Part shown: piece by piece, positions 37,822-46,333 of the stretch
Layout: every line of letters starts with the position of its first letter
Position numbering within the stretch: the first letter of the stretch is position 1
Source of the DNA: Paraburkholderia sp. SOS3
GTDB taxonomy: Bacteria > Pseudomonadota > Gammaproteobacteria > Burkholderiales > Burkholderiaceae
Assembly (NCBI RefSeq): GCF_001922345.1
Contig: NZ_CP018811.1
Span: 3,906,001-3,970,000 of the forward strand
Direction of reading: 5' to 3'
DNA: 64,000 nt
Notes under the pieces: model-generated
Told to the model about the DNA's origin: nothing
Seen by the model: only the letters and a program-made list of their open reading frames with translations
The model's database searches: none
Position numbers and translations under genes: made by a program

Positions 37822-38154
37822 ATGACCATCGATACCAGAATCCGTCACGTTACGAAGCCCGGTGCGAACCTGTTCCTCGAACTCGGTTTCTCCGCGGCGG
37901 AAGCGAAGCGCCTGCACGCTGCTTCGCAGAAACAGATCAATGACACGCGCGTGCTGAAGGAACAACTCATGACCGAACTCTCGAGCTGGATCGAACAGCA
38001 TCATCTGAAACAGGCGGAAGCGGCTGAAATCCTGATGGTGTCGCGGCCGCGTGTGTCCGACGTCGTGAACAAGAAGACGTCGAAGTTCACCATCGATACG
38101 CTGGTCGAAATGCTGAGCCGCATCGGCAAGCCGGTGACGCTGGCTGTCGGCTAG
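37822..38154 (+). CDS. XRE-family helix-turn-helix antitoxin (HigA-like)
   Basis: 110 residues. The C-terminal half has a clear Cro/CI helix-turn-helix: LKQAEAAEILMVSRPRVSDVVNKK, followed by FTIDTLVEMLSRIGKPVTLAVG, which matches the two-component module antitoxins that pair with Gp49-like toxins. The N-terminal half (about 1-55) is predicted to bind the toxin. It starts 2 bp after the toxin stop, so the two are cotranscribed and probably autorepress through the palindrome at 37452-37467. Confidence 0.88.
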   Translation: MTIDTRIRHVTKPGANLFLELGFSAAEAKRLHAASQKQINDTRVLKEQLMTELSSWIEQHHLKQAEAAEILMVSRPRVSDVVNKKTSKFTIDTLVEMLSRIGKPVTLAVG

Positions 38155-38188
38155 CGCCGCGTGTTCGCACATCCGCCGCCCTTAACCC

Positions 38189-38746
38189 CTAACGCTTCGC
38201 GGCGCGCTCATGCTGCCATAGCACATCGCTGCCACCATCCACTCCGTTGAGCACGCGCGCAAGCACAAATAACAGGTCCGACAAGCGGTTGACGTAACCG
38301 CGCAGCGCGGTACTCACGCCCTCCATCGTGCCGAGCGCAACGATCGCGCGCTCCGCGCGGCGGCACACGGTTCGACAAACGTGCGCCTGAGAAGCGGCCC
38401 GCGAACCTGCAGGCAGAATGAACTCCTTCAGCGGCGGCAGCGTCGCGTTGTAATCGGCAAGCCACATGTCCAGCCGGCGCAGATGCGCGTCGGCAATCAT
38501 CGAGTGACCGGGCACGCTCAGTTCGCCGCCGAGATCGAACAGATCGTGCTGGATCGCTGTCAGCGCGGCGCTCACGTCGTCGGGCAAGCTTTCGCACAGC
38601 AGCACGCCAACATGGGAGTTCAGTTCGTCGACTTCACCGATGGCCACGATGCGCGCGTCGTCCTTGCGCACGCGGCGACCGTCGCCAAGGCCGGTCGTGC
38701 CGTCGTCGCCGGTGCGCGTTGCAATCTTGCTCAGGCGGTTACCCAT
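38189..38746 (-). CDS. Cob(I)alamin adenosyltransferase, PduO type
   Basis: 185 residues from ATG 38746, with GGAGGAAC 7 bp upstream. Family motifs: KIATRTGDDGTTGLGDGRRVRKDD (ATP-binding N-terminus), AIGEVDELNSHVGVLL and the C-terminal RTVCRRAERAIVAL...LRGYVNRLSDLLFVLARVLN with the PduO signature arginines. It transfers the adenosyl group of ATP to reduced cobalamin to give coenzyme B12. No cobalamin riboswitch or cobalamin synthesis genes are adjacent; divergent from the FAD dehydrogenase gene. Confidence 0.93.
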   Translation of the reverse strand: MGNRLSKIATRTGDDGTTGLGDGRRVRKDDARIVAIGEVDELNSHVGVLLCESLPDDVSAALTAIQHDLFDLGGELSVPGHSMIADAHLRRLDMWLADYNATLPPLKEFILPAGSRAASQAHVCRTVCRRAERAIVALGTMEGVSTALRGYVNRLSDLLFVLARVLNGVDGGSDVLWQHERAAKR

Positions 38747-38902
38747 GATGTTGTTCCTCCGTAGTGGTGCTGCGCATCGGTCGAAACCATTATAAGTTTT
38801 GTGGGCGAGTCGCCAGCCCACCGCAATCCTGTGTCTGCCGCCGAGGCATCGGCGTAGAATGGTTTGAATCGCTGCAACAAATATGCCTTACAGGAGACCA
38901 GC

Positions 38903-40318
38903 GTGAACCATCCCGCGCCGCCCGCCGCCATGCGCCGTCCCTTCCCCGCCGAGTTGCTCGGCGCGCTGCAATCCGCATTCGGCGAACGTGTCTCGACCGC
39001 CGAAGCGGTCCGCACCAATCACGGCCGCGACGAATCGCCGTTCGATCCGCAACTGCCGGATGCCGTCGTCTTCGCACGCAACGCCGAAGACGTGCAAACC
39101 ATCGTCCGGCTCTGCGCTCGGTACGACGTACCGGTCATTCCTTACGGCAATGGCTCGTCGCTCGAAGGTCACCTGCTCGCGGTGCAAGGCGGCGTGTCGA
39201 TCGACCTTGCCGAAATGAACCGCGTGCTGTCGATCAATGCGGAAGACCTGACGGTAACCGTCGAGCCCGGCATTTCGCGCAAGCAGCTCAATGAAGCGTT
39301 GCGCGGCACCGGCCTGTTCTTTCCGATCGATCCCGGCGCCGACGCAAGCATCGGCGGCATGACCGCGACGCGGGCATCGGGCACGAACGCGGTGCGCTAC
39401 GGCACGATGCGCGAAAACGTGCTCGGCCTGTGCGCGGTGCTCGCCGACGGCCGCCTGATCCGCACGGGCACGCACGCGCGCAAGTCGTCGGCGGGCTACG
39501 ATCTGACGCGTCTTTTCGTCGGCTCGGAAGGCACGCTCGGTGTCGTCACCGAAATCACATTGCGGCTCTATCCGCTACCGGAAGCCGTGTCCGCCGCGGT
39601 GTGCACGTTTGCGTCGATGGAAAGCGCCGTGCGCGCGGTCATCGAAACGATCCAGATGGGCGTGCCGATTGCGCGCGTCGAGTTTGTCGATGCGCTCGCG
39701 ATCCGCGCCATCAACCGCCATTCGAATCTGACGCTGCGCGAAGCGTCGACGCTGTTCTTCGAGTTTCACGGCACGCAAGCGGGCGTGAAGGAACAGGCCG
39801 AACTCGTGCAGGAAATCGCCGCCCAGAATACAGGTGAAGGCTTCGAATGGGCGACGCGCCCCGAGGACCGCAGCCGCCTGTGGAACGCGAGGCATAACGC
39901 GTACTTCGCGATGTTGCAGTTGAAGCCTGGCTGCCGCGCGGTCACCACCGATGTATGCGTGCCGATTTCACGGCTCGCCGAATGCGTGGTCGAAACGGAG
40001 CAGGACCTGAAGGCGTCGACGCTGCCGTGCCCGATCGTCGGACACGTGGGCGACGGCAACTTCCACGTCGCGATGCTGATCGATCCGCAGCGGCCCGAGG
40101 AGTTCGCCGAAGCCGAGCGCCTGAACCATCGCATCGTCAAGCGCGCCTTGCGAATGAACGGCACCTGCACGGGCGAACATGGCGTGGGCCTGCACAAGAT
40201 CGATTTTCTCGTCGAGGAAGCGGGCCCGGTTGCGATCGACACGATGCGTGCGATCAAGCACGCGCTCGACCCGCGCAATCTGATGAATCCGGGCAAGATA
40301 TTTTCGTGGGCGGCATAG
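38903..40318 (+). CDS. FAD-linked D-2-hydroxyacid dehydrogenase (GlcD/D-lactate dehydrogenase-like)
   Basis: 471 residues from GTG 38903, chosen for CAGGAGA 6 bp upstream. A VAO/PCMH FAD-binding domain: VIPYGNGSSLEGHLLAVQGGVSIDL, IGGMTATRASGTNAVRYGTMRENVLGL and SEGTLGVVTEITLRLYP (read in parts); C-terminal substrate domain with GHVGDGNFHVAML and the NGTCTGEHGVGLHK motif that carries catalytic and metal-binding histidines. It resembles D-lactate (cytochrome) dehydrogenases. It stands 162 bp before glcD, same direction, suggesting joint use of D-lactate/glycolate-type substrates. Substrate is an inference. Confidence 0.88.
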   Translation: MNHPAPPAAMRRPFPAELLGALQSAFGERVSTAEAVRTNHGRDESPFDPQLPDAVVFARNAEDVQTIVRLCARYDVPVIPYGNGSSLEGHLLAVQGGVSIDLAEMNRVLSINAEDLTVTVEPGISRKQLNEALRGTGLFFPIDPGADASIGGMTATRASGTNAVRYGTMRENVLGLCAVLADGRLIRTGTHARKSSAGYDLTRLFVGSEGTLGVVTEITLRLYPLPEAVSAAVCTFASMESAVRAVIETIQMGVPIARVEFVDALAIRAINRHSNLTLREASTLFFEFHGTQAGVKEQAELVQEIAAQNTGEGFEWATRPEDRSRLWNARHNAYFAMLQLKPGCRAVTTDVCVPISRLAECVVETEQDLKASTLPCPIVGHVGDGNFHVAMLIDPQRPEEFAEAERLNHRIVKRALRMNGTCTGEHGVGLHKIDFLVEEAGPVAIDTMRAIKHALDPRNLMNPGKIFSWAA

Positions 40319-40407
40319 CATGAACTGACCGGCCGAGCCGAAGCGGACCCCGCACGCGCGCACAACAACGAAGACGAACCGTGCATGCCCGGCCGGCGCC
40401 GCCTTCA

Positions 40408-40467
40408 CAGGCAAATGCGCAGGCAAATGCGCAGGCAAATGCGCACGCAAATGCGCACGCAAAATAC
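40408..40467 (+). repeat. 12-bp tandem repeat upstream of glcD
   Basis: CAGGCAAATGCG at 40408-40419, 40420-40431 and 40432-40443, then CACGCAAATGCG at 40444-40455 and a partial fifth unit. Each unit holds an ATG (40415, 40427, 40439, 40451) and all are in frame with the glcD start at 40481. Confidence 0.9.
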
Positions 40468-40480
40468 GAGGAGACAGACC

Positions 40481-41974
40481 ATGAACGCGCCCGCCGAACT
40501 GTCAGCCGAAGTGCTCGCGCAACGGCAACGCGAAGTCGTGCAGGCCTTGATGGCCGTGCTGCCGACTCACTGTCTGCTGTACCGCGAAGAAGATACGGTC
40601 GCTTACGAATGCGATGGCCTCGCCGCGTACCGGCGTCTGCCGCTCGCCGTCGTGCTGCCCGAGACCGAATCGCAAGTGCAGCGCATCGTGCAGATCTGCC
40701 ATCGGCTCGATGTGCCGATCGTGCCGCGCGGCGCGGGTACGAGCCTGTCGGGCGGGGCGATGCCGATCCGGCACGGCGTGGTCGTATCGCTCGCGCGCTT
40801 TCGCAAGATCGTCGAAGTCGACCCGTATGCGCGCACCGCAACGGTACAACCGGGCGTGCGCAACCTGTCGATCTCCGAAGCCGCCGCACCTTACGGGCTC
40901 TACTACGCACCGGACCCATCGTCGCAGATCGCCTGCACGATCGGCGGTAATGTCGCTGAAAACTCGGGCGGCGTTCATTGCCTGAAATATGGCCTGACCG
41001 TGCACAACGTCATGCGCGTGCGCGCGATCGCGATGGAAGGAGAAGTCGTCGAGTTCGGCTCGCTAAGCCCCGATGCTCCGGGCCTCGATCTGCTCGCGGT
41101 AGTCGTCGGCAGCGAAGGCATGTTCGCGATTGTCACCGAGGTCACGGTCCGTCTGATTCCGAAGCCGCAGACCGCGCAGGTGATCATGGCGAGTTTCGAT
41201 AACGTCGTGAAAGGCGGAGACGCGGTCGCCGGCATCATCGCCGCAGGCATCATTCCAGCGGGCCTCGAAATGATGGACAAGCCGGCCACGCGCGCGGTCG
41301 AAGAGTTCGTCCGCGCGGGCTACGACCTCGACGCAGCGGCGATTCTGCTTTGCGAATCCGACGGCACGCCCGAAGAAGTCAGCGAAGAAATCGTCAGGAT
41401 GACCGCGGTGCTGCGCGAGCACGGCGCCACGCGCATCCAGATCTCGCGCTCGGAAAGCGAGCGCCTGCGCTTCTGGTCCGGCCGCAAGAACGCATTTCCG
41501 GCAGCGGGCCGCATCTCGCCCGACTACTACTGCATGGACGGCACGGTGCCGCGCCGCAGCATCGGTCCTCTGCTCGCCCGCATCGAAGCAATGGAACAGA
41601 AGTACAACCTGCGCTGCATCAACGTGTTCCATGCGGGCGACGGCAATATGCATCCGCTGATTCTTTTCAACGGCAACGACCTCGACGAGTGGCATCGCGC
41701 CGAAGCATTCGGTTCGGATATTCTCGAGAGTTGCGTCGAACTGGGCGGCACCGTCACGGGCGAGCACGGCGTGGGCATCGAGAAAATCAATTCGATGTGC
41801 GTGCAGTTTTCGGCCGAGGAACGCGATGCATTCCATGCGGTCAAGCGTGCGTTCGATCCACCCGGCCTGCTGAACCCCGACAAGGGCATCCCGACCCGCG
41901 CGCGCTGTGCCGAGTACGGCAAAATGCATATTCGCGCGGGCCTGCTGCCGCATCCGGAACTGCCGCGCTTCTAG
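40481..41974 (+). CDS. glcD: Glycolate oxidase FAD subunit GlcD
   Basis: 497 residues. ATG 40481 is chosen for the good GAGGAGA (40468-40474) just upstream, over four in-frame ATGs inside the tandem repeat. FAD domain: VPIVPRGAGTSLSGGAMP, YAPDPSSQIACTIGGNVAENSGGVHCLKYG, GSEGMFAIVTEVTVRLIP (read in parts); C-terminal INVFHAGDGNMHP and GGTVTGEHGVGIEKI. GlcD is the FAD-binding subunit that oxidises glycolate to glyoxylate with GlcE and GlcF. The separate glcE-glcF pair 228 bp downstream completes the enzyme. Confidence 0.95.
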   Translation: MNAPAELSAEVLAQRQREVVQALMAVLPTHCLLYREEDTVAYECDGLAAYRRLPLAVVLPETESQVQRIVQICHRLDVPIVPRGAGTSLSGGAMPIRHGVVVSLARFRKIVEVDPYARTATVQPGVRNLSISEAAAPYGLYYAPDPSSQIACTIGGNVAENSGGVHCLKYGLTVHNVMRVRAIAMEGEVVEFGSLSPDAPGLDLLAVVVGSEGMFAIVTEVTVRLIPKPQTAQVIMASFDNVVKGGDAVAGIIAAGIIPAGLEMMDKPATRAVEEFVRAGYDLDAAAILLCESDGTPEEVSEEIVRMTAVLREHGATRIQISRSESERLRFWSGRKNAFPAAGRISPDYYCMDGTVPRRSIGPLLARIEAMEQKYNLRCINVFHAGDGNMHPLILFNGNDLDEWHRAEAFGSDILESCVELGGTVTGEHGVGIEKINSMCVQFSAEERDAFHAVKRAFDPPGLLNPDKGIPTRARCAEYGKMHIRAGLLPHPELPRF

Positions 41975-42146
41975 CGGACGCTTTTGCGCGGTAACCGGAG
42001 TCTTTCGCCTGCGTGTGCGCAACGCGCAGACGCAGGTGTCCTTGCCTGCGACCCCGACGCACACCCCGGCCATTCGGGTTCTCACTGACTTCGCACAACG
42101 CCTCCGATAGCGGCCCTTGGAGCTTCCCGTACGGGTCCGTTCCGGG

Positions 42147-42174
42147 TTGCCAGCCAGGCGTCGCCCGGTACAAT
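42147..42174 (+). promoter_or_regulatory. Candidate sigma-70 promoter for glcE-glcF
   Basis: TTGCCA (42147-42152), 16-bp spacer, TACAAT (42169-42174), 29 bp before the glcE ATG. It suggests that glcEF can be transcribed apart from glcD. Confidence 0.55.
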
Positions 42175-42202
42175 CGAATCAACTACAACGAAACACGACG
42201 CC

Positions 42203-43291
42203 ATGGAAGAGGACGACATCGTCGCCGAATGGTCCGAACGAATCCGTTCAGCCACCGCCGAACGACGCCCAGTGCGAGTTCGCGGCGGCGGCACGAAAGA
42301 CTGGTATGGCCAGTCGCTACAGGGAGAGGTCCTCGATACGCGTGCCCATCGCGGCATCATCGCGTACGATCCCGCGGAGCTGGTGATCACAGCGCGCGCA
42401 GGCACTCCGCTTGCGGAAATCGAAGCGACGCTCGCCGAGCACGACCAGATGCTCGCCTTCGAACCGCCGCATTTCGGCCCGCAAGCGACGCTCGGCGGCT
42501 GCATCGCCGCCGGTATCGCGGGCCCGCGCCGTCAATCGGCCGGGGCGCCGCGCGACTTCGTGCTCGGGGCGGTCGTGATGAATGGCCATGGCCAGGTGCT
42601 GCACTTCGGCGGACAGGTGGTCAAGAACGTCGCCGGCTACGATGTCTCGCGGCTCATGGCGGGCTCGCTCGGCACGCTCGCATTGATTCTGGAACTGTCG
42701 GTCAAGGTATTGCCGCGCCCGAAGGCGGAAATCACGCTGAAATTCGATATGAACGGTACCGACGCGGTCCGCAAGCTCAACGAATGGGGCGGCCGGCCAC
42801 TGCCTGTCAGCGCGAGCGCGTGGCGCAACGGCACCCTCGTGCTGCGTCTGGGCGGCGCGGAAGCGGCGGTGAAGTCGGCGCGCTCGTCGCTTGGCGGCGA
42901 AGTCGTCGACGCGGTCGAAGCGGAACGCTTCTGGTCCGGCTTGCGTGAACAGACTGACCCGTTCTTTGCGGCGATCGCGCCAAAGGCTGCGCTGTGGCGG
43001 CTCGCACTGCCGACCATCACCGAGCCGCTTCAACTGCCCGGCGCGCAGATGATGGAATGGGGCGGCGCACAGCGCTGGTGGATCACCGACGCCGACGCGC
43101 AAACGGTGCGCATCAGCGCCAAGCAGGCCGGCGGTCACGCAACGATTTTCCGCACCGGCCACGGCTACGATCGCAGCGCGGGCGTGTTCACGCCGCTGCC
43201 CGCCCCGTTGATGAAGATTCACCGCGGTCTGAAGGCCGCTTTCGATCCGGCTCGCATCTTCAATCGCGGCCGGCTGTACCCCGACTTCTGA
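42203..43291 (+). CDS. glcE: Glycolate oxidase subunit GlcE
   Basis: 362 residues. A second, shorter FAD-type PCMH domain: RPVRVRGGGTKDWYGQ, ARAGTPLAEIEATLAEHDQMLAFEPPHFG (read in parts), ATLGGCIAAGIAGPRRQSAGAPRDFVLG and GQVVKNVAGYDVSRLMAGSLGTLALI. The chain is shorter than GlcD and lacks the C-terminal HGVG motif, as expected for GlcE. 228 bp after glcD, with its own promoter candidate, and 7 bp before glcF. Confidence 0.94.
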   Translation: MEEDDIVAEWSERIRSATAERRPVRVRGGGTKDWYGQSLQGEVLDTRAHRGIIAYDPAELVITARAGTPLAEIEATLAEHDQMLAFEPPHFGPQATLGGCIAAGIAGPRRQSAGAPRDFVLGAVVMNGHGQVLHFGGQVVKNVAGYDVSRLMAGSLGTLALILELSVKVLPRPKAEITLKFDMNGTDAVRKLNEWGGRPLPVSASAWRNGTLVLRLGGAEAAVKSARSSLGGEVVDAVEAERFWSGLREQTDPFFAAIAPKAALWRLALPTITEPLQLPGAQMMEWGGAQRWWITDADAQTVRISAKQAGGHATIFRTGHGYDRSAGVFTPLPAPLMKIHRGLKAAFDPARIFNRGRLYPDF

Positions 43292-43298
43292 GCGCGCG

Positions 43299-44525
43299 AT
43301 GCAAACGAACCTCGCGGACTTCATTCGCAATACGCCCGACGGAACGGAAGCCGACGCGATCCTGCGCAAATGCGTGCACTGCGGTTTCTGCACGGCGACG
43401 TGCCCGACCTACCAGTTGCTCGGCGACGAACTCGACGGCCCGCGCGGGCGCATCTATCTGATCAAGCAGATGGTCGAAGGCACGCCTGTCACGCGCAGCA
43501 CGCAGACGCACCTCGATCGCTGTCTCACATGCCGCAACTGCGAATCGACTTGCCCGTCGGGCGTGCAATACGGCCGGCTCGTCGAGATCGGCCGCAAGCT
43601 GACCGAAGAGAAAGTGTCGCGGCCGCTCGGCCAGCGCGTGCTGCGCCGCATGCTGGCGAGCTTCGTGCCGAACGAAGCGCTGTTCACCCCCGCGATGCGC
43701 CTCGGCCAGCACGTACGTCCGCTACTGCCGAAGAAGCTGCGCGACAAGGTGCCGGCGCGCCAGCGCCAGCTCGAATGGCCCGCGTCGAAGCATGCGCGCA
43801 GGATGCTGATGCTCGCGGGCTGCGTGCAGCCTTCGATGATGCCGAACGTGAATACGGCCACCGCGCGTGTGCTCGACGCGCTCGGCATCGAGACGATCGT
43901 CGCGCCGGACGCCGGCTGCTGCGGCGCGATCCGCCTGCACCTCGGCTACAACGACGAAGCGCTCGACGACATGCGCGCAAACATCGATGCATGGTGGCCG
44001 TATGTCGAAGCAGGTGTCGAAGCGATCGTGATGAACGCGTCGGGGTGCGGTGCGACGATCAAGGAATACGCGCATCTGTTGCGCGACGACCCGGCGTATG
44101 CGGAGAAGGCGCGCCGCATCGTCGAACTGACCCGCGACATCGCGGAAATCCTGCCCGAGTTCGAGGAGCCGCTGGCGGCCCTCGCGCGTCCGCGCGCGGT
44201 GCACACGGTGGCGTTTCATCCGCCGTGCACGTTGCAGCATGGGCAGCAGATCCGCGGCAAGGTCGAGCACCTGCTCGGCGAGCTCGGCATCGACGTGCGG
44301 CTGCCCGCCGATAGTCACCTGTGCTGCGGCTCGGCCGGCACCTATTCGCTGACGCAGCCGGCGCTGTCGTACGCGCTGCGCAACCAGAAGCTCGAGCGCC
44401 TGCACGCGCAGGAGCCACAGATCATCGTATCGGCAAACGTCGGCTGCATTGCGCATCTGCAAAGCGGAACGTCGACGCCGGTGGTCCACTGGATCGAACT
44501 CGTCGAGCACATGCTGGCGGGGTGA
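43299..44525 (+). CDS. glcF: Glycolate oxidase iron-sulfur subunit GlcF
   Basis: 408 residues. Two [4Fe-4S] ligand sets of the CxxCxxCxxxCP type: CVHCGFCTATCPTY (about 26-39) and CLTCRNCESTCPSG (about 75-88). Two CCG domains follow (GCVQPSMMPNVN...DAGCCGAIRLHLG, and HPPCTLQHGQQ...SHLCCGSAGTYSL). Typical GlcF length and layout; it takes electrons from GlcD/E to the quinone pool. Last gene of the glc group. Confidence 0.96.
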   Translation: MQTNLADFIRNTPDGTEADAILRKCVHCGFCTATCPTYQLLGDELDGPRGRIYLIKQMVEGTPVTRSTQTHLDRCLTCRNCESTCPSGVQYGRLVEIGRKLTEEKVSRPLGQRVLRRMLASFVPNEALFTPAMRLGQHVRPLLPKKLRDKVPARQRQLEWPASKHARRMLMLAGCVQPSMMPNVNTATARVLDALGIETIVAPDAGCCGAIRLHLGYNDEALDDMRANIDAWWPYVEAGVEAIVMNASGCGATIKEYAHLLRDDPAYAEKARRIVELTRDIAEILPEFEEPLAALARPRAVHTVAFHPPCTLQHGQQIRGKVEHLLGELGIDVRLPADSHLCCGSAGTYSLTQPALSYALRNQKLERLHAQEPQIIVSANVGCIAHLQSGTSTPVVHWIELVEHMLAG

Positions 44526-44689
44526 CAGGCCGTCGCGCGAACGCATTGGCGCACGTACGCAAGAGCGAATGGATCCGTCAAGCGAAGGCGCGGCGCCACG
44601 GCGGGCCGGCGCCGCGACGGCGGAGTCGCGCGGTAGCACGCCCTTCGCATCCGTATAATTGGACGCCACCGACCCTTGCAGACGTTGTC

Positions 44690-45388
44690 ATGCCCGACCT
44701 GATCCACAATCTCGACGCGGTGCGCCAGCGCATCGCGGTCGCCGCGCAAGTCGCGGGCCGCGACCCGCGCTCGGTCGCGTTGCTCGCGGTATCGAAGACG
44801 TTTCCGGCCGAAGATGTCCGCGCCGCGCATGCCGCGGGGCAGCGCGCGTTCGGCGAAAACTACGTGCAGGAAGCGCTGACGAAGCTCGACGCACTCGCCG
44901 ATCTGCGCGACACGATCGAGTGGCATTTCATCGGACCGCTGCAATCGAACAAGACGCGACCCGTCGCCGAGCGTTTCGACTGGGTTCATTCGATCGATCG
45001 TCTGAAGATCGCGCAACGGCTCGCTGAACAGCGGCCGGACGGCTTGCCGCCGCTCAACGTCTGCGTGCAGGTCAACGTGAGCGGCGAAGCGTCGAAATCC
45101 GGTGTGCCGCCCGGCGAAGCAGCCGACATCGCGCATGCGATCGCAGCGCTGCCGAAGCTGCGCCTGCGCGGCCTGATGGCCATTCCGGAACCCGTCGGCA
45201 GCATCGAACAGCAACGCGTGCCGCACCGCGCGCTGCGCGAACTGTTCGACAGGCTGCGCGCCGACGGGCTCGAACTCGATACCTTGTCGATGGGCATGTC
45301 GGGCGACCTCGAAGCAGCCGTACTCGAAGGCGCGACGATGGTGCGCATCGGCACGGCGATCTTCGGCGCGCGCGACTACTCCCACTAA
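44690..45388 (+). CDS. YggS-family PLP-binding homeostasis protein
   Basis: 232 residues from ATG 44690. Contains the PLP-lysine segment VALLAVSKTFPAEDVRAAHAAGQRAFGENYVQEA (read in parts), EWHFIGPLQSNKTR, VCVQVNVSGEASKSG and LSMGMSGDLEAAVLEGATMVRIGTAIFG. The family is alanine-racemase-fold but has no racemase activity; it balances free pyridoxal phosphate. A TATAAT hexamer lies at 44654-44659 with no good -35. The next gene is proC, 21 bp downstream; the yggS-proC pair is widespread. Confidence 0.95.
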   Translation: MPDLIHNLDAVRQRIAVAAQVAGRDPRSVALLAVSKTFPAEDVRAAHAAGQRAFGENYVQEALTKLDALADLRDTIEWHFIGPLQSNKTRPVAERFDWVHSIDRLKIAQRLAEQRPDGLPPLNVCVQVNVSGEASKSGVPPGEAADIAHAIAALPKLRLRGLMAIPEPVGSIEQQRVPHRALRELFDRLRADGLELDTLSMGMSGDLEAAVLEGATMVRIGTAIFGARDYSH

Positions 45389-45409
45389 ACCTCCTTTTTC
45401 GGACACACC

Positions 45410-46225
45410 ATGAAAATTGCGTTCATCGGCGGCGGCAACATGGCTGCCGCGCTGATCGGCGGTCTGATCAAGCGCGGCGTCGCGGCGTCCGATCTCTATG
45501 CGATCGACCCGAACGAAGACGCACGCAAGCGCAACGGGCAACAGTTCGGCATCGCCACCGGCGCGGCCGCCGATGCGGCGCTCGCCTCGTTCGACGCGGT
45601 CGTGCTGGCGGTCAAGCCGCAAGTGGCGAAGGACGTCGCCGGCGCGCTCGCGGCGCATCTGTCGGCGCGGCAGCTCGTGATCAGCATCGTCGCGGGCATT
45701 CGCGCCGCCGACCTGTCGCGCTGGCTGAACGGCCATGCGCGCATCGTGCGTACGATGCCGAATACGCCCGCGCTGATCGGCATGGGCGTGACTGGTCTCG
45801 TTGCGCTGGGCGGCGTCGACGAAGCAGGACGCGCGCTCGCATCGCAAGTGCTCGGCGCGGTCGGACAAACGGTCTGGTTCGACGACGAAGCGAAAATCGA
45901 CGCGGTCACCGCCATCTCGGGCAGCGGCCCCGCGTACGTCTTCTATTTCATCGAGGCGCTGCAGGAAGCGGCCCGCCAGCTCGGCATGGATGAAGCGCAG
46001 GGCCGCGCGCTCGCGGTCGCCACGTTCACCGGCGCGGCGCAACTGGCGGCGCAATCGGATGAGCCGCCGTCGGTGTTGCGCGAGCGCGTGACCTCCAAAG
46101 GCGGAACGACCGCGGCGGCGCTCGCCGCATTCGACGCGCAGCATGTGAAGGATGCAATCGTGCGCGGCGCACTGGCAGCGGACGCGCGCGCGAAAGAGAT
46201 GGGCGAGGAATTCGGCAAGCAGTAG
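45410..46225 (+). CDS. proC: Pyrroline-5-carboxylate reductase
   Basis: 271 residues. NAD(P)-binding N-terminus MKIAFIGGGNMAAALIGGLI, then VVLAVKPQV, RTMPNTPALIGMGVTGL and the signature VTAISGSGPAYVFYFIEALQEAARQLGM (read in parts), ending with TSKGGTTAAALAAFD. Last step of proline synthesis. In line with the yggS-like gene and ended by a strong hairpin terminator before convergent ubiA. Confidence 0.97.
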   Translation: MKIAFIGGGNMAAALIGGLIKRGVAASDLYAIDPNEDARKRNGQQFGIATGAAADAALASFDAVVLAVKPQVAKDVAGALAAHLSARQLVISIVAGIRAADLSRWLNGHARIVRTMPNTPALIGMGVTGLVALGGVDEAGRALASQVLGAVGQTVWFDDEAKIDAVTAISGSGPAYVFYFIEALQEAARQLGMDEAQGRALAVATFTGAAQLAAQSDEPPSVLRERVTSKGGTTAAALAAFDAQHVKDAIVRGALAADARAKEMGEEFGKQ

Positions 46226-46299
46226 CGCCCGCTGTTGGACCCGCTGGTTGTGCCTGCTGGTTGGGCTTGCTGCCCGCCCGCATCGGCCGATGCGCCAGC

Positions 46300-46330
46300 C
46301 GGGCCGCGCGACCTGGCGCGGCCCGTTTTT
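46300..46330 (+). terminator. Intrinsic terminator after proC
   Basis: CGGGCCGCG (46300-46308), loop 8 nt, CGCGGCCCG (46317-46325) then TTTTT. It ends just before the ubiA stop. Confidence 0.85.
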
Positions 46331-46333
46331 CGA

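Noticed and set aside
38747..38902. Cobalamin riboswitch upstream of the adenosyltransferase
   Set aside because: The 156-bp divergent spacer is too short and shows no B12-box-like sequence.
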